From positions 1 through 64,000 of the forward strand of contig JAJXWB010000018.1 in assembly GCA_021781815.1 (NCBI GenBank): a stretch of 64,000 nucleotides of DNA. The letters run 5' to 3'. The first letter of the stretch is position 1; every line of letters starts with the position of its first letter. Source of the DNA: Pseudomonadota bacterium (GTDB taxonomy: Bacteria > Pseudomonadota > Alphaproteobacteria > Rhizobiales > Beijerinckiaceae). The notes beneath the pieces are model-generated. The model was not told the origin of the DNA, ran no database searches, and worked only from the letters and a program-made list of their open reading frames with translations. Shown here piece by piece: positions 48,280 to 57,299 of the stretch. Made by a program: the position numbers and the translations under genes.

Positions 48280-49209
48280 ATGGCCACGATCTCTGCCGCC
48301 ATGGTCAAGGACCTGCGCGAAAAAACCGGCGCCGGCATGATGGATTGCAAGGTCGCGCTCGGCGAGACGAACGGCGACATCGAGGCCGCCATCGACTGGC
48401 TGCGCAAAAAGGGCCTCAGCAAGGCCGCCAAGAAGTCCGGCCGCATCGCGGCCGAGGGCCTCGTCGCCGCGCTTGTGCGCGACAATGCGGGCGTGGTCGT
48501 TGAGGTGAACTCCGAAACCGACTTCGTCGCGCGCAACGAGGAATTCCAGGCGATCGCCCGCACGATCGCGGCCGTTGCGCTGGAGAAGGGCGACACCGAC
48601 GTGGAAACGCTGCTGAAGCAGCATTATCCTGGCGGCGCTGCTACAGTCGCGGATGCCCTTTCCAACGCCATCGCTACCATCGGCGAGAACATGACGCTGC
48701 GTCGCGCCGCGTCGCTCACCGTGGCGGATGGCGTCATCGGACAGTACGTCCACGCGCCGATCGCCGACGGTCTCGGCAAGATCGCGGTCATTGTCGCGCT
48801 CGAATCGAAGGGCGACAAATCGGTCCTCGCGCCGCTCGCGCGGCAGCTTGCGATGCATGTCGCGGCCGCCTCGCCGATCGCGCTCGACGGCGCCAGCATC
48901 GATCCGGCCGTGATCGCGCGCGAAAAGGCGGTGCTCGCCGACAAGAACGCTGGCAAGCCTGCGCATGTTCTGGAGAAAATCGTCGAATCGGGTCTCAAGA
49001 CCTATTTCAAGGAAGTGACGCTGGTGGATCAGGTCTCGATCCATGCCGATCATGGCGGCAAGTCAGTCGGGCAGGCCGTCAAGGAACTCGAAAGCAAGGC
49101 CGGCGCCCCGATCGTCATCAAGGGCTTTGTGCGTTATGGTCTCGGCGAGGGCATCGAGAAGCCGGTCGATGATTTCGCCAGCGAAGTCGCCGCCGCCGCC
49201 AAGGGCTGA
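48280..49209 (+). CDS. tsf: Elongation factor Ts
   Basis: A 309-residue nucleotide-exchange factor that recycles EF-Tu from GDP to GTP. The N-terminal UBA-like domain [20 protein letters not shown] and the TDFVAR core ([17 protein letters not shown]) are canonical. ATG 48280 has AAAAGGA upstream. Confidence 0.98.
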   Translation: MATISAAMVKDLREKTGAGMMDCKVALGETNGDIEAAIDWLRKKGLSKAAKKSGRIAAEGLVAALVRDNAGVVVEVNSETDFVARNEEFQAIARTIAAVALEKGDTDVETLLKQHYPGGAATVADALSNAIATIGENMTLRRAASLTVADGVIGQYVHAPIADGLGKIAVIVALESKGDKSVLAPLARQLAMHVAAASPIALDGASIDPAVIAREKAVLADKNAGKPAHVLEKIVESGLKTYFKEVTLVDQVSIHADHGGKSVGQAVKELESKAGAPIVIKGFVRYGLGEGIEKPVDDFASEVAAAAKG

Positions 49210-49255
49210 GCGACCGTCGCTTTCCAAAGGCGCGGCGTCGTCGCGCAGAAGGTTC

Positions 49256-49288
49256 AACGCCGTCCGCGAGAGCGGGCGGCGTTTTTTT
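49256..49288 (+). terminator. Intrinsic terminator of tsf
   Basis: AACGCCGTCCGC pairs with GCGGGCGGCGTT (one G-U) around a GAGA tetraloop, followed by TTTTT. It lies 46 bases after the tsf stop. Confidence 0.92.
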
Positions 49289-49735
49289 GCTTGCGCAATG
49301 ATGACCAAAGTCACGTCCCGCGCATGACCAGCGACACTCGTTCCGCAGCGTGAGCGGGGGCATGTTCGCATCATTGATGGCGTTGGTTCGGAACGCGGAA
49401 GTTGACGGAACGCAAGGAGTTAAGCGCCGCAATCACGGCCTTGCCTCCTGGCGGCGTTTCAATGGTTTGCAGTGCGGCGACGCCGCGCAGCAGCGCGCAT
49501 TTTTTAACCAAAGCCTACTCTGTCGACGCTGCGGGCCGCGAGGCGCAAGGCGTCGACCTTACGATGCTCGGGCGTCCGCCCGGCAGCAAGGGATTAGCCG
49601 GCGCAGGCTCGGCGTTGTTCGGCGACGGACGCGCAGAAAACTGACCGGAGTTGTTCGTCTACTCGAGCGCGATGTCGTTTCTGGCCGGGACGGCGTCGGG
49701 CAAGCGGCGGTTTTCCGTCGCGCGGGCGGACGAGC
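49289..49735 (+). other. Gap that may hold an unassigned transcript
   Basis: This 450-base stretch lies between the tsf terminator and a second strong plus-strand terminator. An 80-codon frame (TTG 49402 to 49644) is open but has no clear Shine-Dalgarno or recognisable domain. No tRNA fold is seen. Confidence 0.4.
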
Positions 49736-49775
49736 GGAGGAGCGGCGTCCCCCATGCCGCTCCTCCTTTTATTTT
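49736..49775 (+). terminator. Strong intrinsic terminator with no assigned upstream gene
   Basis: GGAGGAGCGGC (49736-49746) and GCCGCTCCTCC (49756-49766) form a perfect 11-base stem around a 9-base loop, followed by TTTTATTTT. The T-run is only on the plus side, so it cannot serve the minus-strand radical SAM gene. tsf already has its own terminator. Confidence 0.88.
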
Positions 49776-49814
49776 CCGCGCCTTTGTCCCTTTTCAGCCC
49801 TGCGTCGACCGCCG

Positions 49815-51389
49815 CTAGGCGGTGATCAGCGGTTTCTGGACCTTCCTCGGCTCAGACGGCAGCGGCTCCAGCGCCAGATGCGGCTCCCAGTAATGGCCCG
49901 CCTCGAACATGTGCCGCACCTGCGCGTATTGCACGAGGATACGGGTGACCAGCGCCGCGGTCGCCGGCCGCCTGGCCGACGCGCTCCATACCGCGCTCCA
50001 CATTTTCTTCTCGCGCTCGCCCATGCGGCGCACGTCGAGCGCAACCTGAAGGCACTGCTTGTCGATGTCGCGCAGCGAGCCGAGATCCATCTGCTCGGGG
50101 CCGGCGTCCGGCAGGGCGCGGCCACAGGTTTCTATGAACTTCATCATGCGTTCGCCGAACGCTTCCGGCGAATAGAGCGTGTTCGACAGGCGTTGCAGGC
50201 CGTCCTGCAGGTCATCGGCTGTCATGCCGATCGGCCGGATGTTGGATGCCCAGGGTACGCCCTGCGCCGCAGGATCTATATTCGCGAGGCGCCCCTCGCG
50301 CTGTATGCGGGCCTTCAGCGGCGTCGAATCCGACGCGATGAGTGCGCCGAGGCTGAACATCGGCACCGACGTCGTCTGAGCGAAATCGTATTGAGCGTTG
50401 AACACGTCGAGATTGTCGGCGTCGAAGCCGACGATCATGCCGCCCATGACGGAAATGCCATGGTCGACGAGCTTCTGCACTTCCTTGGCGAGATCTACCT
50501 TCAGGTTCTGTCTCTTGCCGGTTTCGCGCAGACTTTCGACGTTCGGCGTTTCGATGCCGACGAAAACCTGTGTGATGCCGGCCGCCGCCGACATGCGCAG
50601 CATCTCCTCGTCGCGCGTCACGTCGATCGACATCTGCGAGACGAAATGCATCCGCTTGTCGCGCCGCCACCATGCCAGCGCCTCCAGCAGTTCCTTGGCG
50701 CGGCTGCGATAGGCGGTCAGGTTGTCGTCGGCGAGGAACACATGCCTGTATCCGAGCTGGTAAAGCGTCTCGACCTCGGCGATCACGTTGGCGATCGGCT
50801 TGTGCCGCTGCTTGCGGCCAAGATACTGGATGACGTCGCAGAATTCGCATTCGAAAGGGCAGCCGCGAGAGGTCTGGATCGCACCCAGCAGGGCGCGGTC
50901 GTTCCGGTAGAGCTCCCACCTTGGCGCAGGCGTTCTGGACAGGTCCGGCTTGCCTCCGACATACTCGTCCTTGGGCTTTCCCGCCCGCAGGTCCGAAAAG
51001 AGGTCGGCCGCGATCTCCTCGGCCTCGCCGCGCACCAGCACGTCGCAATGGTTGCGCACGAGTTCGGGGCTGAGGCTGGCGAACGGGCCGCCGATGATGA
51101 CTTTCTTGCCGCGCCGCCGGAATTCGTCGGCGATCGCCGCCATGCGGCGGCGCTGACTGATCTTGCCGGTGATGGCGATCCAGTCTGCATCCGATTCAAA
51201 ATCCACGGGCGAAATGGATTCGTCGCAGATCGATACCTCGAAATCGGCGGGAGCCAGCGCGGCGACCGTAACAGATGTAAGATCGGCCATCATGATGCCG
51301 GGCGTTCCGCCCGAGGCGGCGAGCACCTCGGCGCCAAAATAAGTTGGGAAATCAGCAGCTGGATTGATGATGAGAATGGACGCGGACAC
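49815..51389 (-). CDS. B12-binding radical SAM protein
   Basis: A 524-residue protein. The N-terminal half is a cobalamin-binding Rossmann domain (about residues 1-145, ending IIGGPFASLSPELVRN and VLVRGEAEEI). The radical SAM core begins at TSRGCPFECEFCDVI, the C-x3-C-x2-C cluster motif. The C-terminal third resembles DUF4070. Relatives include methylases such as the hopanoid C-2 methylase HpnP, but the substrate cannot be assigned from this sequence. The start is a GTG at 51389 after AGAGG. It interrupts the usual tsf-pyrH adjacency on the opposite strand. Confidence 0.85.
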   Translation of the reverse strand: MSASILIINPAADFPTYFGAEVLAASGGTPGIMMADLTSVTVAALAPADFEVSICDESISPVDFESDADWIAITGKISQRRRMAAIADEFRRRGKKVIIGGPFASLSPELVRNHCDVLVRGEAEEIAADLFSDLRAGKPKDEYVGGKPDLSRTPAPRWELYRNDRALLGAIQTSRGCPFECEFCDVIQYLGRKQRHKPIANVIAEVETLYQLGYRHVFLADDNLTAYRSRAKELLEALAWWRRDKRMHFVSQMSIDVTRDEEMLRMSAAAGITQVFVGIETPNVESLRETGKRQNLKVDLAKEVQKLVDHGISVMGGMIVGFDADNLDVFNAQYDFAQTTSVPMFSLGALIASDSTPLKARIQREGRLANIDPAAQGVPWASNIRPIGMTADDLQDGLQRLSNTLYSPEAFGERMMKFIETCGRALPDAGPEQMDLGSLRDIDKQCLQVALDVRRMGEREKKMWSAVWSASARRPATAALVTRILVQYAQVRHMFEAGHYWEPHLALEPLPSEPRKVQKPLITA

Positions 51390-51584
51390 GGGGGACGCCT
51401 CTCGTTAAAAGCAATTAACTATCGCTGCGGCTCCATTCCGACGCAACTGGCTCGCGCGATTTTACTTTGAAAGCCCGCTGCACGGGTCCGGGCGAATGGC
51501 TCGCCTTGTCGCTGGACCGGCTATTCCTTATGAAGACGCGCCGTCGGCCGTCCGGCCGACGAGTCGCAATGGGATTTTCGCCTC

Positions 51585-52322
51585 ATGAACTCCTCCCCTG
51601 CGCGGCCGCGTTGGAAACGCATTCTGGTCAAGTTGTCCGGCGAGGCGCTGATGGGCGAACTCAGCCATGGCCTCGACCAGGCGACGCTGACCCGCATCGC
51701 GCGCGATCTGGCGGACACTGCTGCGCTTGGGGTTGAAATCGCGGTCGTGGTCGGCGGCGGAAATTTCTTCCGCGGCATTCAGGGAGCCGACAAAGGGATC
51801 GAGCGCGCGCGCGCCGATTCCATCGGCATGCTGGCGACCGTCATGAACGCGCTGGCGCTGGAGCAGGCGATCGAACGGGAGAGGCAGCCGGCGCGCGCTC
51901 TTTCGGCGATCGCGATGCCGGCGATCTGCCAACCCTATTCGCGTCAGGCCGCGCTCAATCACCTGGCCAAGGGCCGTGTCGTGGTGCTCGCAGGCGGCAC
52001 AGGCAATCCATTCTTCACGACCGACACCGGCGCGGCGCTGCGCGCCGCCGAACTCTCCGCCGACGCGCTGCTGAAAGCCACTCAGGTGGACGGCGTCTAC
52101 ACAGCGGATCCGAAAAAGGATCCGAACGCCTGCCGGTACGAGACCCTCACCCATGAGGAGGCGATCGAAAAGCGCCTTGCCGTCATGGATACCGCGGCCT
52201 TCGCTCTTGCCCGCGAGAACCGTATTCCGATAATCGTCTTTTCCATCGCCGGGCCGGGCGCCATTCGCGGCGCGATCGAGGGAACGGGACGGTCGACTCT
52301 GGTGACGCCGTCTGACGGTTGA
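51585..52322 (+). CDS. pyrH: UMP kinase
   Basis: A 245-residue hexameric kinase making UDP from UMP in pyrimidine synthesis. [14 protein letters not shown] is the ATP-binding N-terminus, [11 protein letters not shown] the glycine loop, and [17 protein letters not shown] the catalytic region with nucleotide contacts. frr follows 49 bases later. Confidence 0.97.
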   Translation: MNSSPARPRWKRILVKLSGEALMGELSHGLDQATLTRIARDLADTAALGVEIAVVVGGGNFFRGIQGADKGIERARADSIGMLATVMNALALEQAIERERQPARALSAIAMPAICQPYSRQAALNHLAKGRVVVLAGGTGNPFFTTDTGAALRAAELSADALLKATQVDGVYTADPKKDPNACRYETLTHEEAIEKRLAVMDTAAFALARENRIPIIVFSIAGPGAIRGAIEGTGRSTLVTPSDG

Positions 52323-52371
52323 GCGACGAGGGCGTGCGTTCTGTCGCGCGTCCGCAAGAACAGGTGACGAA

Positions 52372-52932
52372 ATGTCCGATGCATTCGATCTCAACGACCT
52401 CAAGCGTCGCATGCAAGCGTCCATAGCCGCGCTGAAGCACGAACTTGGAGGCTTGCGGACCGGCCGCGCGTCCGCCAGCCTGGTCGAGCCTATCCACGTC
52501 GAGGCCTATGGCCAGTCGATGCCGATGAACCAGGTCGCGACCGTGTCCATACCGGAACCGCGCCTGATCGCGATCCAGGTCTGGGACAAGGGCATGGTGC
52601 AGGCGGTCGACAAGGCGATCCGCGTCTCCAATCTCGGCCTCTCGCCGACGATCGAGGGGCAGATCCTGCGCATCCGCCTGCCCGAACTGAACGAGCAGCG
52701 CCGCCGCGAATTGGTCAAGGTCGCGCACAAATATGCAGAGGAGGCGCGTGTCGCCGTCCGCCATATTCGCCGCGACGGTCTCGACGTTCTCAAGAAACGG
52801 TTGAAGGATCATGCGATCGGCGAGGACGATGAGAAGCGTCACGAGAGCGAGGTCCAGAAGGCCACCGACGCCGCGATCGCCGAGGTGGATCAGGTTCTCG
52901 CCCAGAAAGAAAAGGAAATCATGCAGGTCTAG
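52372..52932 (+). CDS. frr: Ribosome recycling factor
   Basis: A 186-residue factor that with EF-G splits post-termination ribosomes. The tRNA-like fold is shown by [20 protein letters not shown], then [12 protein letters not shown], then [16 protein letters not shown]. Length is standard. It lies between pyrH and uppS. Confidence 0.98.
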   Translation: MSDAFDLNDLKRRMQASIAALKHELGGLRTGRASASLVEPIHVEAYGQSMPMNQVATVSIPEPRLIAIQVWDKGMVQAVDKAIRVSNLGLSPTIEGQILRIRLPELNEQRRRELVKVAHKYAEEARVAVRHIRRDGLDVLKKRLKDHAIGEDDEKRHESEVQKATDAAIAEVDQVLAQKEKEIMQV

Positions 52933-52992
52933 CCGGCGAGGCCGGAATTCGTGCTTGATGCGCGCGCCGATCTGGCGCGACGAAGGAGCCAG

Positions 52993-53790
52993 ATGGACGA
53001 GGTCGATACGGTAAGCGCCGCTGAAGCGATGGCCGATCCGCCGACGCAGTATGCGTGCGCCGGCGCGCCCGTTCACGTCGGCATCATCATGGACGGCAAC
53101 GGCCGTTGGGCCGAGCAGCGTTCGCTGCCGCGGTTCGAGGGGCATCGCCGCGGCGTCGAGGCGCTCAGGCGCACGGTCCGCGCCGCGATCGATCTGGGCA
53201 TCGGCTATTTGACCGTCTATTCCTTTTCCTCGGAAAACTGGACGCGCCCGAAGGATGAAGTGCGCGGCCTGATGGGACTGCTCAAGCGGTTTATCCGCAA
53301 GGATCTTGCGGAATTGCACGCCAACGGCGTCCGTATCCGCGTCATCGGCGAGCGGGCGGGGCTGCCGAGCGACATCGGTCCGCTGCTGACGGAGGCGGAG
53401 GAGATGACGCGCGCCAATGCCGGCCTCGTCCTCGTCGTCGCCTTTAACTATGGCGGCCGTCAGGAGATCGTCGCCGCGGCGCGCGCTCTGGCGGCGGAGG
53501 CCGCCGCAGGGCGGCTCGATCCCTCGCGCATCGATGCGGATCTGTTCCAGTCCCGGCTCAGCACCGCAGGACTCCCTGACCCCGATCTCGTGATCCGCAC
53601 CTCCGGCGAGCAGCGCCTGTCGAATTTTCTGCCCTGGCAGGCCGCTTATTCTGAACTCGTCTTCACCTCCGTGCTGTGGCCGGATTTCGACCGCGCCTGC
53701 CTTGAGCACGCGCTCGCCGAATTCTCGCGTCGGGAGCGCCGGTTTGGAGGCGTCGGCATTGCGGCGCTGGCGCAGAAGACAGCCTCGTGA
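52993..53790 (+). CDS. uppS: Undecaprenyl diphosphate synthase
   Basis: A 265-residue cis-prenyltransferase that makes the C55 carrier for peptidoglycan and lipopolysaccharide. [16 protein letters not shown] carries the catalytic Asp, followed by [24 protein letters not shown] and, near the end, [27 protein letters not shown] six bases upstream fixes ATG 52993 over the frame's earlier start. The gene overlaps cdsA by four bases. Confidence 0.97.
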   Translation: MDEVDTVSAAEAMADPPTQYACAGAPVHVGIIMDGNGRWAEQRSLPRFEGHRRGVEALRRTVRAAIDLGIGYLTVYSFSSENWTRPKDEVRGLMGLLKRFIRKDLAELHANGVRIRVIGERAGLPSDIGPLLTEAEEMTRANAGLVLVVAFNYGGRQEIVAAARALAAEAAAGRLDPSRIDADLFQSRLSTAGLPDPDLVIRTSGEQRLSNFLPWQAAYSELVFTSVLWPDFDRACLEHALAEFSRRERRFGGVGIAALAQKTAS

Positions 53791-54680
53791 CCTCGCCGGA
53801 CCGGGCGGCCGGGCAGGGGGAAGCGCGGGTCGGCAAATCCGGCGGTTTCGCCGATCTCAAGACGCGCATCATGTCGGCGATCGTGATGATCGCGCTCGCG
53901 GTGGGAACGCTGGTCGCCGGCGGTCCCGTGTTTACTTTGTTCTGGATTGCTGCGGCGGTCGCGATCGTTTGGGAGTGGCAGGCGCTGATCGGCGGCGGCC
54001 GGCGCCGTCCCAGGTTCTTCTCCGCCGCCGCCGCGCTTGCGGTCGCCGGCGGGTTTGCGGCGCAACTCTGGCCGGAACGGGCGGCGGCGGTCATCCTGTG
54101 CGGCGCGCTTGTCGTCGCCCTGCTCGCGGACCGGGGGCTGCGCGTGTGGGCCGGCGCCGGGGTTGTTTACGCCGGCGCGCTGGAACTCGCGATCTGCGCC
54201 ATCAAGCCGCCATTTCCTCCGTTGATCGAGTCGCAAGCAAGCGCGCGCGCGATCGTCTGGCTGTTCGCCGTCGTCTGGGGCACCGATGTTATGGCCTATT
54301 TCGGTGGACGGCTGATCGGCGGCCCGAAGCTCTGGCCCCGCGTGTCGGCGGGAAAGACCTGGTCCGGAACTCTCGTCGGCGTCGCGAGCGGCGCGTTGCT
54401 CGGGCTCGCCGTCGCGCTGTTTCGCGCGCAGGCCCCGGTTTCGATTGCGCCCATTCTGGCCTGCGGGCTTGTGGCGGCGGCCTTTGCGCAGGCCGGCGAT
54501 CTGCTCGAATCTTCGATCAAGCGCCGGTTCGGCGTAAAGGATTCGAGCCGTCTCATCCCCGGCCACGGCGGGGTCATGGACAGGCTGGATGGGTTTGTCG
54601 CTGCGGCGCTTTTCGTCGCTGCGCTTGGCGCGGTCCGCGCGTGGCCGTCCGTAGCTGAAGGATTGTTTCAATGGCCGTGA
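53787..54680 (+). CDS. cdsA: Phosphatidate cytidylyltransferase
   Basis: A 297-residue membrane enzyme that makes CDP-diacylglycerol for phospholipids. About eight helices precede the C-terminal signature [18 protein letters not shown] and [21 protein letters not shown] with VMDRLDG. GTG 53787 overlaps the uppS stop (GTGA), and the end overlaps dxr by ten bases. Confidence 0.95.
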   Translation: MTSPDRAAGQGEARVGKSGGFADLKTRIMSAIVMIALAVGTLVAGGPVFTLFWIAAAVAIVWEWQALIGGGRRRPRFFSAAAALAVAGGFAAQLWPERAAAVILCGALVVALLADRGLRVWAGAGVVYAGALELAICAIKPPFPPLIESQASARAIVWLFAVVWGTDVMAYFGGRLIGGPKLWPRVSAGKTWSGTLVGVASGALLGLAVALFRAQAPVSIAPILACGLVAAAFAQAGDLLESSIKRRFGVKDSSRLIPGHGGVMDRLDGFVAAALFVAALGAVRAWPSVAEGLFQWP

Positions 54681-55876
54681 CTGCGCAACGCAGGCTCGTT
54701 CTCCTCGGCGCGACCGGTTCGATCGGCCGCTCAACTCTCGACATCGTCGAGCAGGCGCCCGACGCCTTCGCGGTCGAGGCGGTCGCAGGCGGCTACGATG
54801 TCGCCGCGCTTGCGGAAGTCGCCATCCGCAGCGGCGCGCGCTTCGCCGCGATTCGCGACGAGTCGCGTTACGGCGATCTGAAGGCGGCGCTCGCGGGCAG
54901 CGGCGTCGAGGCGGCGGCGGGCGCGAAATCGATAGTCGAGGCGGCGTTGCGTCCGGCTGACATTGTTGTTGGCGCAATCTCCGGCGCCGCCGGCGTCGAG
55001 CCGACCTACGCGGCGCTTGCCGAAGGCAGGACCGTCGCGCTCGCCAACAAGGAATGTCTGGTTTGCGCCGGCGCGCCGTTCATGCGGACCGTGGCGGAAA
55101 GGAACGTGACGCTGCTTCCGCTCGACAGCGAGCACGACGCATTGTGGCAGGCGCTCGGCGGCGCCGACGCGAAGACGGTCGAGAAACTGATCATCACCGC
55201 CTCGGGCGGACCTTTCCGCACATGGACCCGCGCGCAGATCGAGGCGGCGACACGCGAGCAGGCCTTGCGCCACCCCAATTGGTCGATGGGGCGCAAGATC
55301 ACGATCGATTCGGCCACGATGATGAACAAGGGACTGGAACTGATCGAGGCGCGCCATCTTTTCGGCGTTGCGCCGGACAAGCTCGACGTACTCGTCCATC
55401 CCCAATCGATCGTGCACGGGCTCGTCGCCTTCGCCGACGGCTCGGTGACGGCGAGCCTCTATGTGCCGGACATGCGGGTTCCGATCGCCCACTGCCTCGC
55501 CTGGCCCGAGCGCCTTCAGACCAACGCGCGCCGGCTCGATCTCGGCGAGATCGCGACGCTGACCTTCGAGCGCCCCGACCTCGGCCGTTTTCCGGCGCTG
55601 GGCGTCGCGATGGACGCCATGCGTCAGGGCGGCGGCATGCCGACCGTGCTCAACGCCGCCAACGAGATCGCAGTCGAGGCCTTTCTCGACGGACGGATCG
55701 GATTCAGCGACATCGCGCGGCTGGTCGGGCAGGCCTGCGAGGAGGCGCTGCGCGCCAACGACGCGCGCGAACCCGCCACGGTCGAGGAGGCGCTCGCCGT
55801 TGACCATATTGTGAGAGAAAGATCGCGGACCATATTGGCCTCTAAACCCTTATCCGGCATGGTAACGGTTCAGTAA
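54671..55876 (+). CDS. dxr: 1-deoxy-D-xylulose 5-phosphate reductoisomerase
   Basis: A 401-residue NADPH enzyme making MEP in non-mevalonate isoprenoid synthesis, which supplies UppS. LLGATGSIGRSTLDIVEQ is the nucleotide-binding N-terminus, LANKECLVCAG and LLPLDSEHDALWQ carry metal and substrate ligands, and TASGGPFRTW is the flexible loop. ATG 54671 overlaps the cdsA 3' end. Confidence 0.97.
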   Translation: MAVTAQRRLVLLGATGSIGRSTLDIVEQAPDAFAVEAVAGGYDVAALAEVAIRSGARFAAIRDESRYGDLKAALAGSGVEAAAGAKSIVEAALRPADIVVGAISGAAGVEPTYAALAEGRTVALANKECLVCAGAPFMRTVAERNVTLLPLDSEHDALWQALGGADAKTVEKLIITASGGPFRTWTRAQIEAATREQALRHPNWSMGRKITIDSATMMNKGLELIEARHLFGVAPDKLDVLVHPQSIVHGLVAFADGSVTASLYVPDMRVPIAHCLAWPERLQTNARRLDLGEIATLTFERPDLGRFPALGVAMDAMRQGGGMPTVLNAANEIAVEAFLDGRIGFSDIARLVGQACEEALRANDAREPATVEEALAVDHIVRERSRTILASKPLSGMVTVQ

Positions 55877-55884
55877 CCATTCCG

Positions 55885-55911
55885 CCGCCCGTACGGCCGG
55901 GCTTCGGGCGG
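55885..55911 (+). other. Inverted repeat before rseP
   Basis: CCGCCCG pairs with CGGGCGG over a 13-base loop, ending just before the CCGGAGG Shine-Dalgarno of rseP. It may form a leader hairpin. There is no T-run. Confidence 0.4.
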
Positions 55912-55924
55912 AACCGGAGGCCAC

Positions 55925-57073
55925 ATGTTAAATGCGTTGTATTCAGCGGGAATCTATATCGTCCCGTTCGTCCTTGTTCTCACCATTGTCGTTTTCTTCC
56001 ACGAACTCGGACATTTCATCGTCGGTCGACTGTGCGGCATCAGGGTCGACGCTTTCTCGATCGGTTTTGGCCCTGAACTCTTCGCCTTCATGGACCGGAA
56101 GGGGACGCGCTGGCGCATCGCCGCCTTGCCGCTGGGCGGTTACGTCAAGTTCCATGGCGACGCGAACGGCGCGAGCATGGCCGACGATGCGGCGATTTCG
56201 GGCATGCCCGAATCCGAGCGCGCCGTGACCTTCGCCGCCCAGCCGATCTGGAAGCGGGCGGCGACCGTCGCCGCTGGCCCGATCGCCAATTTCATTCTCG
56301 CCATCGTCGTTTTGACGGGCGTGTTCTGGGTCAACGGCCGCGACATTCTCATCCCGCGGGTAAACGGCGTCGTCCACGGCAGCGCCGCCGACGTGGCCGG
56401 CTTCAGGGCGGGCGATCTGGTGCTCGAGATCGATGGCCAGCCGGTCAAGAGCTTCCTCGACCTGCAGCGAATTGTCACGGCTTCGCCCGACCAGCCCCTC
56501 AGTTTCCTGGTCGATCGCAACGGACAGAACATTCAGATCGCCGCCACGCCGAGGCTTCAGGAGGTGAAAACCCCGATCGGCAAGTCCAGGGTCGGGCAAC
56601 TCGGCATCGAGGCCGGCGGCCGGCGGGAAGACTGGCGGACTGAAAGATACGGCGTCGTTGATTCGGTCAGGCTTGCGGTTGGGGAGACCTGGGGCGTCGT
56701 CAGCCAGACCGCCGGATACCTCGGCAAGCTCGCGATCGGACGGGAATCGTCGGATCAATTGTCGGGACCGGCAGGGCTGGCGCAGGTCTCTGGCGAAATG
56801 GCCAAGCTCGGGCTGGCTGCTGTGCTCAATCTGCTCGCAATTCTGTCCGTCTCGATCGGCCTGCTCAATCTCGCGCCGGTGCCGCTGCTCGACGGCGGTC
56901 ACCTTCTGTTTTACCTCATCGAGGCCGTCCAGGGCCGCGCCTTGAACGAAAGGGCGCAGGAAATTGGTTTCCGCATTGGAATCGCCGTTGTGGGAGGGCT
57001 GATGGTGGTCGCTACTTACAACGACATAGCCAGACTCGCGCCGTCCTTCCTGAAGTGGATCCTGCACGGTTAA
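55925..57073 (+). CDS. rseP: Site-2 protease RseP/MmpA
   Basis: A 382-residue intramembrane zinc metalloprotease that cleaves anti-sigma factors or, in Caulobacter-like bacteria, PodJ. Helix 1 holds the HExxH motif (VFFHELGHFIVGRLCG), a PDZ domain spans about residues 125-205 (DVAGFRAGDLVLEIDGQPVK), and the last helices carry the third ligand LLNLAPVPLLDGGHLLFYL. ATG 55925 has GGAGG upstream. Confidence 0.95.
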   Translation: MLNALYSAGIYIVPFVLVLTIVVFFHELGHFIVGRLCGIRVDAFSIGFGPELFAFMDRKGTRWRIAALPLGGYVKFHGDANGASMADDAAISGMPESERAVTFAAQPIWKRAATVAAGPIANFILAIVVLTGVFWVNGRDILIPRVNGVVHGSAADVAGFRAGDLVLEIDGQPVKSFLDLQRIVTASPDQPLSFLVDRNGQNIQIAATPRLQEVKTPIGKSRVGQLGIEAGGRREDWRTERYGVVDSVRLAVGETWGVVSQTAGYLGKLAIGRESSDQLSGPAGLAQVSGEMAKLGLAAVLNLLAILSVSIGLLNLAPVPLLDGGHLLFYLIEAVQGRALNERAQEIGFRIGIAVVGGLMVVATYNDIARLAPSFLKWILHG

Positions 57074-57299
57074 CCGGGCGCACACCATGATTTGTGTCGC
57101 TCCGGCCACGCTGAATCGAAAAGGGGTCCGGGCGGCTTGATCGGCATTTGCAGGTTAACGTAAACCGAGTAGAAGCAATGCTGAACGGTCGAGCCTGCGA
57201 AAGGCGCGACCGAAAGGCAATGAAAGCCGTCCTCCTGCAGAATGCAGGACGAGGCGGCGTCGGCGACAGGGCCGCACGGACTTGACGGGGATAGGCGTA
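57074..57299 (+). other. bamA leader region
   Basis: A 226-base gap without a gene. A hairpin with inner stem TCCTGCA/TGCAGGA around GAA lies near 57232-57248. GGGATAGG precedes the bamA ATG. No terminator for rseP is evident, so read-through into bamA is likely. Confidence 0.45.

Noticed and set aside
49402-49644. 80-codon plus-strand frame in the tsf-radical SAM gap
   Set aside because: No Shine-Dalgarno, TTG start and no domain; kept only as one explanation for the orphan terminator.
49350-51470. 706-codon plus-strand open frame
   Set aside because: Antisense to the B12-radical SAM gene with its intact cluster motif.
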